Shown one piece after another: positions 49,597 to 54,296 of a stretch of 64,000 nt of DNA. This DNA is from Branchiostoma floridae (lineage: Eukaryota; Chordata; Leptocardii; Amphioxiformes; Branchiostomatidae). Positions within the stretch are counted from its first letter, which is position 1, and each line of letters begins with the position of its first letter. The position numbers and the translations under genes were made by a program. The DNA is taken from positions 16,360,063 to 16,424,062 of the forward strand of contig NC_049981.1 in NCBI RefSeq assembly GCF_000003815.2, in the 5' to 3' direction. Under the pieces are notes generated by a model. It was not told where the DNA came from. It did no database searches and was given only the letters and a program-made list of their open reading frames with translations.

Positions 49597-51006
49597 GTTG
49601 TTGTTGTTCATTGCATACTTTTTGTTCCCCCAAACTGCCCGGCTGGCCACCGGTATGGAAATATGGACCTGGCATAAGCACCTTAAAACATGCACGCCGT
49701 CTCTCGGAGCCTAGTTTCTTCCCTCTGTTGTTAGGGTTACATTTCTAGCCGGTCTGTACATGGTCTGCACCGGCCTGCACATGGCCGAGAACAAAAAAAG
49801 TTATGTAAAATACAACTTTAAACACACAACATATAAAATAATCCTTAGCATAGTTTGTATATATTTCTTTGTAAAGAATGCTATTTTTCGTTCCAGAAAC
49901 CGCCAATAGCTTGGTACGGACCTGGTTTGGAAATGTGACCCTTGCATAAGATGTTGAATTTGTTCAGCAATGAAATATCTAAATGTAGGGGAAAACAAGA
50001 ATTGGCAGGGTATGACGCAGTGTATGACCTTGGTAAGCTTTATTACTTAAGAACCATCCATAAGTTGGTTCCAAATGAAATCTGCCTTATCTTTTTCTTG
50101 TTTAACAACATTTTTGTCTTGTTTTACAGCATACTCAAACTACAAGAGAGCGGGCGTATGAGTGAGTTACGAGATCGCTGGTGGCCGAAAGATGGCTGTC
50201 CACTGGATGGCCAGTCATCTAACGTCAAATCGGCATCAGCGTTAGGCCTGGATATATTCCTGGGCGTGTTTTACCTGCTGGCCGGGGCGGCTGTCATGGC
50301 GATCATCATCACTGCTGTACAGGTCATCTACACCAGATACTGCAAGGGTGAAGACAAGGTGAATATATGAAGCTGATGTTACATGAGCTCCACCACACGA
50401 CTTGAATTTGTGCTACATTGCAATAAACGGCATTCCCAGGGCTTTACTTTTAAGACATGTTTCAAATGAAGTCTTTGCCTCTTTGCCAAGCAGTTACTAT
50501 GGGTAAATTACAGTTTTGAGCGTCTTTTGCAGCCGTGAGGAATTTGATATTTCTTCACTTGTAAAAAATAAACTACCTTTACTTGTTATACAACGCGTTG
50601 TTGCACTTTGTCCATCCTAAGGATCTGACCAGCTTTGGTGGAAGGGTGCGGTAATAGGCCGGACGTGCGTGGTTGTCTCCCTAAATATTGCTCCGCATGA
50701 CTTTGTGATCGTTGTAGCTGTGAATATATTTCTAGCTCTTCGGCCTAAGTGTGCCCCCCCATCTCCAAAATCATTAAAAAAATTTCAATACATAGTAAAG
50801 AACTTTCACCCAGAACACAATGTAACATTGCTAAGCAAGTAATCGCACTCTGAATTGTAATTCCTAATGGAATGTTTAATTACTGTAACTGTGTTGTATT
50901 TAAATGTTCTCATTGTCATTAACAGATGCAGTCCTTGAAAGAACGCCGAGCCAGCTTCATCAATAATAGACAACGACGAGAGTCTATCAACCCAAACCTG
51001 CACTGA
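20357..51006 (+). CDS. Ionotropic glutamate receptor subunit lacking the amino-terminal domain (10 coding exons)
   Basis: Predicted ligand-gated ion channel subunit of the plasma membrane, 522 residues. CDS segments: 20357-20435, 31325-31459, 31679-31722, 32993-33184, 33713-33942, 38749-38846, 47578-47805, 48035-48287, 50130-50358, 50926-51006; all introns are GT-AG and all phases match. Domain order: signal peptide (about 1-20), acidic linker (27-76), S1 (about 77-190, with PYVMRK and the ligand-site Arg165), M1 (about 205-223), pore loop (about 246-260), M3 (275-297, TYTANLTAF), S2 (about 300-445, Glu374, Cys389 and Cys443), M4 (about 458-487) and a basic tail. Most iGluRs are 850-1000 residues because of an LIVBP-like N-terminal domain; none is found here, so the protein resembles vertebrate kainate-binding proteins in layout. 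The pore and S1 look most like the AMPA/kainate/delta group, while part of S2 (ESQV...VYERM) looks GluN1-like, so the subfamily is left open. An in-frame TAG at 20312 and an A at -3 support the start. Confidence 0.92.
21845..22275 (-). mobile_element. SINE split by a MITE insertion
   Basis: On the minus strand the head GGTTGCTCAACTGGTAGCA (box A, about 22250-22270) and a box B-like GGCTCTAATCCTGGG (about 21955-21970) are separated by the ~243-bp element at 21983-22225. Taken without the insert, box spacing returns to that of a tRNA-derived SINE. The distal part has CTTTCGGAAGGGACGTAAAG, a motif related to the other SINEs. Confidence 0.6.
21983..22225. mobile_element. MITE with long GC-rich terminal inverted repeats
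   Basis: Left end CCCCCTTTCCACTAGGACGG...GCTCTCTCTGCGAC; the right end read on the minus strand is GGCCCCCTTTCCACTAGACGG...GCTCTCACTGCGAC. Arms are about 45 bases and the AT-rich centre has no reading frame. Flanks GTAA and TTAC fit a short TA-rich target, but the exact duplication is unclear. It interrupts the SINE at 21845-22275. Confidence 0.75.
23917..24040. repeat. Inverted repeat with 33-base arms
   Basis: Arms 23917-23949 and 24008-24040 are inverted copies with one mismatch (core ATCTCTACAACTGGATAAAA), with a 58-base spacer. It could be a miniature transposon or a recent inversion-duplication. No target duplication was identified. Confidence 0.6.
25766..25997. mobile_element. MITE-like element, 15-bp terminal inverted repeats
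   Basis: Starts TACCCCTGTCACATT and ends AATGTGACAGGGGTA, a perfect 15-base inverted pair 232 bp apart. Internal sub-terminal segments (GATTCTGCGGCAATCGCCCG against a diverged complement near 25955-25975) extend the symmetry weakly. A TA flanks the right end, but a target duplication is not certain. Confidence 0.6.
26041..26083 (+). repeat. (AT)n microsatellite
   Basis: About 21 AT dinucleotides in intron 1, about 45 bases after the MITE-like element. Confidence 0.95.
26988..27506. mobile_element. Foldback element built of palindromic CTAG modules, broken by a gap
   Basis: Terminal inverted repeats 26988-27022 and 27468-27506 share ATATGTSAC and AGAATCCAGGGGAAT. Between them, short modules of the form TCTCCCTAGGGAAAATTGGA recur in both orientations. 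A 123-base N run (27130-27252) falls inside. No coding capacity. Confidence 0.6.
27130..27252. other. Assembly gap
   Basis: Run of N inside the CTAG-rich foldback element. Confidence 1.
28270..28545 (+). pseudogene. LINE reverse-transcriptase C-terminal relic (second family)
   Basis: Reads [10 protein letters not shown]...[29 protein letters not shown], then after frameshifts LNMNINAWE...SRTLWRR. This is the WAGHV-x-RM...P-K-x-LLYGEL...G-x-R-x-x-GRP-x-x-R(F/Y)K-D signature seen at the end of many animal LINE polyproteins. At least two frame breaks and a stop show it is dead. The rest of the element is absent from the neighbourhood. Confidence 0.7.
29785..29914. mobile_element. 130-bp inverted-repeat element
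   Basis: Left arm GTTAACCGATGGGATGGC...AATTTCTG and right arm CAGAAATT...GCCATCCCATCGGTTGAC are 29-base inverted copies with four mismatches. The centre is GC-rich and partly self-complementary (GTCTCCTCCGGTGGGCGAGAC). Probably a very short non-autonomous DNA transposon. Confidence 0.55.
30407..30470 (+). repeat. (TC)n microsatellite with TATA end
   Basis: CT/TC runs with single interruptions followed by TATATATATAT, in intron 1, pyrimidine strand on the sense strand. Confidence 0.9.
31325..31459 (+). CDS. iGluR coding exon 2: linker replacing the amino-terminal domain
   Basis: Begins after a pyrimidine-rich TTTTCAG acceptor and ends at a GTATGT donor; phase 1 at both ends. It encodes a Pro/Thr/Val-rich stretch ([15 protein letters not shown]), a Leu/Ala-rich segment and an acidic end (NGDGNDDDE). 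No similarity to an LIVBP-like domain is visible. The exon is open throughout and joins in phase to exons 1 and 3. It is the least family-typical exon, so it relies on splice and phase agreement. Confidence 0.7.
31679..31722 (+). CDS. iGluR coding exon 3: start of S1 (RAVTIL)
   Basis: A 44-base exon between a TTCCTTTCAG acceptor and a GTGCGT donor, phase 1 to phase 0. It encodes [14 protein letters not shown], the beta strand that begins the ligand-binding domain in this family (compare LRVTTIL...PYVM). Without it the reading frames of exons 2 and 4 do not join; with it they do, which is strong support for so small an exon. Confidence 0.85.
32993..33184 (+). CDS. iGluR coding exon 4: S1 ligand-binding lobe
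   Basis: 64 codons, phase 0 on both sides. Carries the family hallmark EDPYVMRK followed by [18 protein letters not shown], which aligns with the (Y/F)EGYCLDLLKELA region of kainate and AMPA receptors. The aromatic ligand-stacking residue (Tyr in AMPA and kainate receptors) is Phe105 here. The exon ends at ...GLIGQVIQK, the point where other subunits read ...MVGELxxxxADIAVAPLTI across the junction. Confidence 0.93.
33713..33942 (+). CDS. iGluR coding exon 5: end of S1 and M1
   Basis: Starts [20 protein letters not shown]. Pro158, Thr160 and Arg165 match the conserved residues of the P-L-T-I-x-x-x-R motif, whose Arg binds the ligand alpha-carboxylate. [16 protein letters not shown] completes S1. 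M1 is the hydrophobic stretch [18 protein letters not shown] (residues 205-222). The acceptor is TTTTCTGCAG; the donor AG|GTATTG leaves phase 2, completed by the first base of exon 6. Confidence 0.95.
33943..38748 (+). other. iGluR intron 5 (4.8 kb)
   Basis: Bounded by GTATTG and TTTACAG. From about 34500 to 34960 there are weak diverged tandem copies with a period near 200 (the string ACAAATTG followed by GGTTATC recurs at 34527 and 34728). From 36120 to 38230 lies the modular repeat listed separately. No coding sequence beyond spurious frames inside repeats. Confidence 0.65.
36120..38230 (+). repeat. Modular repeat: 700-bp duplication, four 162-bp units, terminal hairpin
   Basis: A first segment (about 36178-36660) is repeated at about 36893-37270 (shared: GACCGTCAACAA, GCTTATGAATATTAATTAGC). 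From 37440 the GCCAAAAGTGTCCTTTTTTG block recurs at 37493, 37655, 37818 and, weaker, near 37980, with a period of 162-163 bases. The region ends with AGAAAGAAAGAAAC and a hairpin TATTTCACCATACC...GGTATGGCTGAAATA (38196-38227). Overlapping frames here are by-products of the repeat. Confidence 0.7.
38749..38846 (+). CDS. iGluR coding exon 6: pore loop with Arg at the Q/R site
   Basis: Encodes the M1-M2 linker and the pore helix [17 protein letters not shown], which aligns with NSLWFSLGAFMQQG of AMPA receptors. The Q/R-site residue is Arg258, codon AGA at 38840-38842, followed by Lys259; the exon ends four bases later. In AMPA GluA2 this Arg arises by RNA editing, whereas here it is in the genome. 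Phase 2 to phase 1, donor GTGAGA. Confidence 0.93.
39236..39335. other. Assembly gap (100 N)
   Basis: Run of exactly 100 N in intron 6, a conventional size for a gap of unknown length. Just upstream of a LINE relic. Confidence 1.
39481..39730 (+). pseudogene. LINE reverse-transcriptase C-terminal relic
   Basis: Frame around 39506-39640 reads [20 protein letters not shown]...[10 protein letters not shown]...DVKEW, the arrangement GHV-x-R...L...I-x-G-x-x-x-G-x-R-x-R...W...(D/N)IKxW found near the C-terminus of many LINE reverse transcriptases. Downstream decayed codons continue the pattern (LTTDRSA). The N-terminal portion would lie in or before the gap at 39236-39335. Confidence 0.6.
39898..40237 (+). 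mobile_element. tRNA-derived SINE, near complete
   Basis: RNA polymerase III box A-like TGGTAGTGTATTCGG is followed by a perfect box B GGTTCGAATCC (39945-39955). The body contains GGACGTTAAATGGAGGTCCC and GTGTGAGTGGATCAAA, both shared with other copies in this window. The tail is (GAA)n at 40219-40235. Sense orientation to the receptor gene, in intron 6. Confidence 0.8.
40837..44526 (+). CDS. LINE (non-LTR retrotransposon) endonuclease-reverse transcriptase
   Basis: An open frame of 1229 codons follows a TGA at 40834-40836. Residues about 1-260 are an APE-type endonuclease: VQETW (Glu27), GDLNAR (Asp141, Asn143) and SDH (Asp248, His249). A reverse transcriptase follows: [30 protein letters not shown] (Asp641), [18 protein letters not shown] (740-743), and KTKVVVFG. 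The C-terminus has a C-x2-C-x8-H-x4-C knuckle at 44275-44328. It copies its own RNA at a nicked chromosomal site. The N-terminal endonuclease motif (SWN...GL) is missing or degraded: the codons before the TGA read ...LISWSFL. There is no ATG near the 5' end of the frame, so the copy is probably 5'-truncated or slightly decayed. The clade is not assigned; the APE-type endonuclease with a C-terminal knuckle fits the Jockey/I/CR1 assemblage. Confidence 0.93.
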   Translation, partial: YDTNITYINDEEFLSYVRNSDVICVQETWLDSHVVLDIPGYSFFTSSRIRSKRAKRNSGGVAVIFKSSYRRGISKLNSSTVDTVWCKFDKHFFGLDNDLYLCNAYIPPESSSKPSHESPFEILSNDICKYSNLGDIAVLGDLNARIGQLIETHFDTFTFDDPTTDGLCFTKTRQSRDIKVNNYGKTLIDLCSAADLTILNGRFAGDLKGDFTCHHYNGSSVVDYCIVRSSLLSNVQYVNVSPISQFSDHCHVSFSLSTNYSAHSQKAINQIKPKPTAFIWTDESKSIYQSILDSKDTISKFQNFCQTSFLSTEKAVANFTDLLLDVAKKSLKTKTNKQTKKPTKSGKKNKVWFDQCCWSSRQRLKRLSLALKKEPWLKEIRCKYFTALRDYKKLIKQRKQKYNSDLLSKLEEFNKNNPKEFWSLLKHLDKEINGKHNKNTCDPNITSEEWIHHFTSLNNLIKDNSFDTIFEKTVTEYLNQLDDHTPNPLDFPFTPVEVLNGLKLLKTAKASGIDSISNEMLKYGAKHLCQPLLSLFNTILNKGTFPSNWNTNILTPIHKSGDKCNADNYRGIAISSCLSKLFTLILNNRLQNFAERNKLLDDTQFGFRKRCRTSDNIFILKSLIDKYTKKKCGKLFVCFVDMRKAFDSVWRDGLFYKLHKCGIGGNFFNIIKSMYNDVKYAVRLDNGLSNSFPSVCGVRQGCNLSPLLFNLFINDISKCFDPTKCDPAVLTSKSLNCLSWADDLALISSSKQGLQHCIDCLKYCKKWKLSVNVSKTKVVVFGKGTNKNNKDKFHIYGKNIEITDSYTYLGIPFTSSRKFKTARKYLKTKAMRALFKLKALLFSNKDISINLGKNLFDKFVKPIFMYCSEITCFDRFSKSIRIIVSHTNNICESSSKVFSTLLKKLDIQDNFPATIRKTTSSALNSTYVVCLERNTDKETLLRHANNQILQENGFQIINLDSNQQIPEFDVIDMRFQKFLLGIHAKASNDGVRGELGTFPAMIDAEMQLVKYWHRLVNLPEDALLRETYNTVSFGEHDWIVHVKNILNYQGFGHIWLNPRSYHIDTINTQLRQRLQDIYVQNWHSSIRTNSKLSSLSTLNKHYKQENYISTIKSLDIRRAITQLRISCHKLNIETGRFKKIPIDQRVCPFCPELIEDEYHFMIVCPKYSEIRNSLYRRLSFYTQGFISMDQKCKFKYIMTCDNPCMADIGKYIKEGLDIRNSSTDCKSFQ
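40837..44650 (+). mobile_element. LINE copy in intron 6, sense orientation
   Basis: Includes the endonuclease-RT frame and a short 3' UTR with AATAAA at 44631-44636 followed by a TATATATATG tail, the likely 3' terminus near 44650. The 5' limit could be as far as about 40790, where degenerate endonuclease-like codons start. No ORF1 was found upstream. Target-site duplications could not be identified by eye. Confidence 0.8.
45232..45498 (-). pseudogene. Possible GPCR-like transmembrane fragment, antisense in intron 6
   Basis: An 88-codon frame: hydrophobic [18 protein letters not shown], hydrophobic [20 protein letters not shown], then [20 protein letters not shown]. The last part resembles the end of helix 7 and helix 8 of rhodopsin-like receptors (NPxxYxxLSKxYRxxL), but the NPxxY motif itself is not intact. 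No upstream five-helix region was found. It could be a relic of a single-exon receptor gene or a chance hydrophobic frame. Confidence 0.2.
47578..47805 (+). CDS. iGluR coding exon 7: selectivity-filter exit, M3 and start of S2
   Basis: Encodes [19 protein letters not shown], then M3 with TYTANLTAF, the gating motif (consensus SYTANLAAF), and the start of S2: [14 protein letters not shown]. The first half closely follows AMPA/kainate receptors ([20 protein letters not shown]). Near the end, YGTFLYSFF at 47766-47792 is four residues shorter than the equivalent stretch in kainate, AMPA or GluN1 subunits and lacks the Gly-Ser/Ala-Thr ligand contact. GC content is visibly higher than in the surrounding introns. 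Phase 1 on both sides. Confidence 0.95.
48035..48287 (+). CDS. iGluR coding exon 8: S2 ligand-binding lobe
   Basis: Encodes [37 protein letters not shown] and [15 protein letters not shown]. Glu374 in LIEET is in the position of the conserved Glu or Asp that binds the ligand amino group. Cys389 is the first cysteine of the S2 disulfide. [13 protein letters not shown] matches KGYGIAxPKGSPL of other family members. Phase 1 to phase 2; the donor GG|GTGTGT is weaker than the others but keeps the frame into exon 9. Confidence 0.94.
48705..48841. other. Assembly gap with duplicated flanks
   Basis: Run of N. The 55 bases before it (48650-48704) and the 56 bases after it (48842-48897) are the same sequence apart from one extra C. 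Confidence 1.
49450..49595 (+). repeat. Long (TG)n tract with CGTG interruptions
   Basis: About 146 bases of TG with six or seven scattered GCG variants, then (TTG)4, in intron 8 about 535 bases upstream of exon 9. Alternating purine-pyrimidine sequence able in principle to form Z-DNA. Confidence 0.95.
50130..50358 (+). CDS. iGluR coding exon 9: end of S2, M4, start of the tail
   Basis: Encodes [18 protein letters not shown], the last helix of S2, then Cys443 (partner of Cys389), and M4 as [20 protein letters not shown] (residues 461-480) extending to about 487, followed by [19 protein letters not shown] acceptor in phase 2 starts it and an AAG|GTGAAT donor in phase 0 ends it. If the donor is not used, translation adds only VNI and stops at 50368-50370. 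Confidence 0.93.
50422..50427 (+). promoter_or_regulatory. Candidate intronic poly(A) signal
   Basis: AATAAA in intron 9, 52 bases after the alternative stop codon at 50368-50370; a second AATAAA is at 50567-50572. Together with the in-frame stop this could give a message ending in ...GEDKVNI. Such hexamers are common by chance in AT-rich DNA. Confidence 0.35.
50926..51006 (+). CDS. iGluR coding exon 10: cytoplasmic C-terminus
   Basis: 27 codons including the stop, phase 0, after a CATTAACAG acceptor. Encodes [14 protein letters not shown] and [12 protein letters not shown]. The tail is strongly basic and contains two RRxS sites (Ser506 and Ser516), matching the consensus for basophilic kinases such as PKA. 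No obvious PDZ-binding C-terminus is seen. Support is the matching phase, the good acceptor and the immediate stop. Confidence 0.75.
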   Translation: MQSLKERRASFINNRQRRESINPNLH

Positions 51007-51845
51007 CCTTTGACCTCAAGTGCATCATTAAACGCCCCCTTAAAAAGAGAAGATACCGTCCTCAAGAAAAGTAATACCAGAGGGGAGATGAAGAAGATAC
51101 CCTATCCGCTGAACAAAGGATAACAGCAAGGTTTCTTTTTGAGTGATGTGCAGCAGAACTGTGAGTCTATATAAAGGATACACGTAATAAAAAGTCCATA
51201 TTTGTATTGTATTGTAATGCTTATTACGCCCGACACTGGACGACATATGTGAGTTACACTGTATAGGTGCTGGAGGAATGTAGTAGCAAGAGTTCGGTTA
51301 GAGGCTAGAAGCAGAGACAGCTAGCGATTTTATTTATCAGTGCAGTTGCTACCCAACCTAGCGAGCACAGACCTTCGTCTGTACAATGTACCTTCTACAT
51401 GTACCACTTCGGCTGTTCAGAGGTTTACAACGCGAACGGAATACAAATACCTGTATATATACATATATATATATACATAGTTATTTACATATATTGAAAA
51501 TCCTTAAAGTTTTTCGAGTGTAAGACAAATGGAGAGGACATATTGTACTTTCTCTTTAGTCTGTATTTGGTGGTAAAATAGTGATATAAAAATAACAAGA
51601 TACGTTACAAATATCTGTTGTCTCTTGATAACAATGACAGTAAGATATGTAAATGTGATTTTGTTTAGTAGTTTATAGTAAGAAGTAATTGCCATCTAGT
51701 ATGAATATTGTGGTTGTTCTATACGGAAACTGTTTTCGACCCAGCTTTTAGACTACCCCTCTCTATATGTATGTAGTACATTGTGTATTTACTGTACAAT
51801 ATGCATTTTTGAATTCGAATGGACGGGTGAATTGCAATTAAACTT
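51007..51845 (+). other. iGluR 3' untranslated region (extent uncertain)
   Basis: AT-rich, no reading frame. Two candidate poly(A) signals: AATAAA at 51186-51191, about 180 bases after the stop, and ATTAAA at 51837-51842. The first is the more likely main site because of its canonical form. A MITE copy starts about 80 bases after the second. Confidence 0.55.
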
Positions 51846-51923
51846 TTGAGCACTTCGCGCCTTCTTTTGAAATTCCTAGCCTATTTAAGCTAGTTTTTTT
51901 TAAATACTATCGATGTTTATACC

Positions 51924-52048
51924 TAAGGCCCCCTTTCCAACTTGACGGCGCTCTCACCGCGCTCTCGCTGCGATGGAAAATGGCCAGAGCGCCGTGAGAG
52001 CGCCGCGACGCCAGAAAAACTGCACAAGTGGAATTGCTCCGGCGACCC
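51924..52048. mobile_element. Second copy of the same MITE family, cut by a gap
   Basis: TAAGGCCCCCTTTCCAACTT then GACGGCGCTCTCACCGCGCT match the left arm of the element at 21983. GCGCCGTGAGAGCGCCGCG follows as a second inverted segment, making the sequence strongly self-complementary. The element runs into the N run at 52049, a plausible cause of the assembly break. Confidence 0.7.
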
Positions 52049-52148
52049 NNNNNNNNNNNNNNNNNNNNNNNNNNNNNNNNNNNNNNNNNNNNNNNNNNNN
52101 NNNNNNNNNNNNNNNNNNNNNNNNNNNNNNNNNNNNNNNNNNNNNNNN
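52049..52148. other. Assembly gap (100 N)
   Basis: Run of N interrupting the second MITE copy. Confidence 1.
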
Positions 52149-52714
52149 GACGAAAAACTCAGATGTCAGCATCTTTTTATGAGCTAACAAAAGTTTCAAC
52201 GAATGTCAGAGATAGAGAACGAATCTTTTGACGTATAGTGTATTTTGGTATCTTTAAAGTCATCCTTTTACGTCTTACATAACATTCAAAGAATAAAATC
52301 AAGGCTGTAAACAAATCCCATTTTGGTCACTGTACAGTCACTCAGCCCGAATTATACCCGTTTGTCTTGTTCCTTTTTCTTAAATCTGTCATGTAGCTTG
52401 TTCACCATAAATTGTTTTATCATGCCACGCTTTTAGTGTAAATCATACAACACTGAAACAGTTCGATTTATTGAAAACAGGACATCAATAGTATAAATGT
52501 ACAGATTAAGAACAAGAAAACTGATGTCATCATGTTGAAATTTAAAAAAAAATATGTTGAGAAATGATAAACCTTTTTTTAAACCCTGGTTATTCCTTCT
52601 CAGTTTGTTTCATTTATTGTAAATCATCAGTCATCTAGCTGCCGACAGAAGGTCTTGGAAGAAACTTACAGTCGCCTGCGTCGCAGCCGACCGATGATGA
52701 TGATGATGAAATCA
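52149..52714. other. No feature recognised between MITE gap and satellite
   Basis: AT-rich, ending in (GAT)n at about 52692-52708 just before the satellite starts. Confidence 0.5.
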
Positions 52715-54296
52715 TCGGTACATTCTATCCATTTCAGACCGAATTATGACCAAAAAACACAATTCCTCGGAAACAATTTTTCTACCACGAACCCCTTACC
52801 CTAACCCTAGCCCTAACCCTAACAGGAACCCTAACCCTAATACTAATCCTAAGCACTCTCAGAAAAATGGTCGAAATTTGCATGTTTTCTATCCATTTCA
52901 GACCGAATTATGACCAAAAAACACAATTCCTCGGAAACAATTTTTCTACCACGAACCCCTTACCCTAACCCTAGCCCTAACCCTAACAGGAACCCTAACC
53001 CTAATACTAATCCTAGGCACTCTCAGAAAAATGGTCGAAATTTGCATGTTTTCTATCCATTTCAGACCGAATTATGACCAAAAAACACAATTCCTCGGAA
53101 ACAATTTTTCTACCACGAACCCCTTACCCTAACCCTAGCCCTAACCCTAACAGGAACCCTAACCTTAATACTAATCCTAAGCACTCTCAGAAAAATGGTC
53201 GAAATTTGCATGTTTTCTATCCATTTCAGACCGAATTATGACCAAAAAACACAATTCCTCGGAAACAATTCTTCTACCACGAACCCCTTACCCTAACCCT
53301 AGCCCTAACCCTAACAGGAACCCTAACGNNNNNNNNNNNNNNNNNNNNNNNNNNNNNNNNNNNNNNNNNNNNNNNNNNNNNNNNNNNNNNNNNNNNNNNN
53401 NNNNNNNNNNNNNNNNNNNNNNNNNNNNGAGAAGGTGAGGGAAGCCCTAACCCTAACAGGAACCCTAACCCTAATACTAATCCTAGGCACTCTCAGAAAA
53501 ATGGTAAAATTGGCATGTTTTCTATCCATTTCAGACCGAAATATGACCAAAAAACACAATTCCTCGGAAACAATTTTTCTACCACGAACCCCTTACCCTA
53601 ACCCTAGCCCTAACCCTAACAGGAACCCTAACCCTAATACTAATCCTAGGCACTCTCAGAAAAATGGTCGAAATTTGCATGTTTTCTATCCATTTCAGAC
53701 CGAATTATGACCAAAAAACACAATTCCTCTTAAACAATTTTTCTACCACGAACACCTTACCCTAACCCTAGCCCTAACCCTAACAGGAACCCTAACCCTA
53801 ATACTAATCCTAGGCACTCTCAGAAAAATGGTCGAAATTTGCATGTTTTCTAACCATTTCAGACCGAATTATGACCAAAAAACACAATTCCTCGGAAACA
53901 ATTTTTTTACCACGAACCCCTTACCCTAACCCTAGCCCTAACCCTAACAGGAACCCTAACCCTAATACTAATCCTAAGCACTCTCAGAAAAATGGTCGAA
54001 ATTTGCATGTTTTCTATCCATTTCAGACCGAATTATGACCAAAAAACACAATTCCTCGGAAACAATTTTTCTACCACGAACCCCTTACCCTAACCCTAGC
54101 CCTAACCCTAACAGGAACCCTAACCCTAATACTAATCCTAAGCACTCTCAGAAAGATGGTCGAAATTTGCATGTTTTCTATCCATTTCAGACCGAATTAT
54201 GACCAAAAAACACAATTCCTCGGAAACAATTTTTCTACCACGAACCCCTTACCCTAACCCTAGCCCTAACCCTAACAGGTACCCTTAACCCTAACT
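52715..54296 (+). repeat. 164-bp satellite containing telomere-like CCCTAA blocks
   Basis: GACCGAATTATGACCAAAAA recurs at 52737, 52901, 53065 and 53229, and after a gap at 53534 (variant), 53698, 53862, 54026 and 54190: an exact 164-base period. Each unit holds two CCCTAA-type blocks (CTTACCCTAACCCTAGCCCTAACCCTAAC... and CCCTAACCCTAATACTAATCCT) plus about 110 unique bases. Units are 97-99% alike by eye. The array continues through the 100-base N run at 53329-53428. Confidence 0.9.
53329..53428. other. Assembly gap (100 N) inside the satellite
   Basis: Run of N within the 164-bp array. The copy number of the satellite is therefore unknown. The first 20 bases after it (GAGAAGGTGAGGGAAG) do not fit the unit. 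Confidence 1.

Larger units (their letters stand above)
48288..50129 (+). other. iGluR intron 8 with gap and TG tract
   Basis: Bounded by GTGTGT and TTTTACAG. Contains a gap at 48705-48841 flanked by two near-identical 55-base sequences and a ~146-base TG-rich microsatellite (49450-49595). No coding sequence seen. Confidence 0.65.

Noticed and set aside
50359-50370. Treating VNI-stop as the only C-terminus of the receptor
   Set aside because: A good AAG|GTGAAT donor and an in-phase exon at 50926 make the longer form at least as likely; both are kept as alternatives.
52737-54290. Regularly spaced near-identical repeats, considered as a CRISPR array
   Set aside because: The entire 164-bp unit is repeated, including the 'spacers', and the setting is a eukaryotic genome; it is a satellite.
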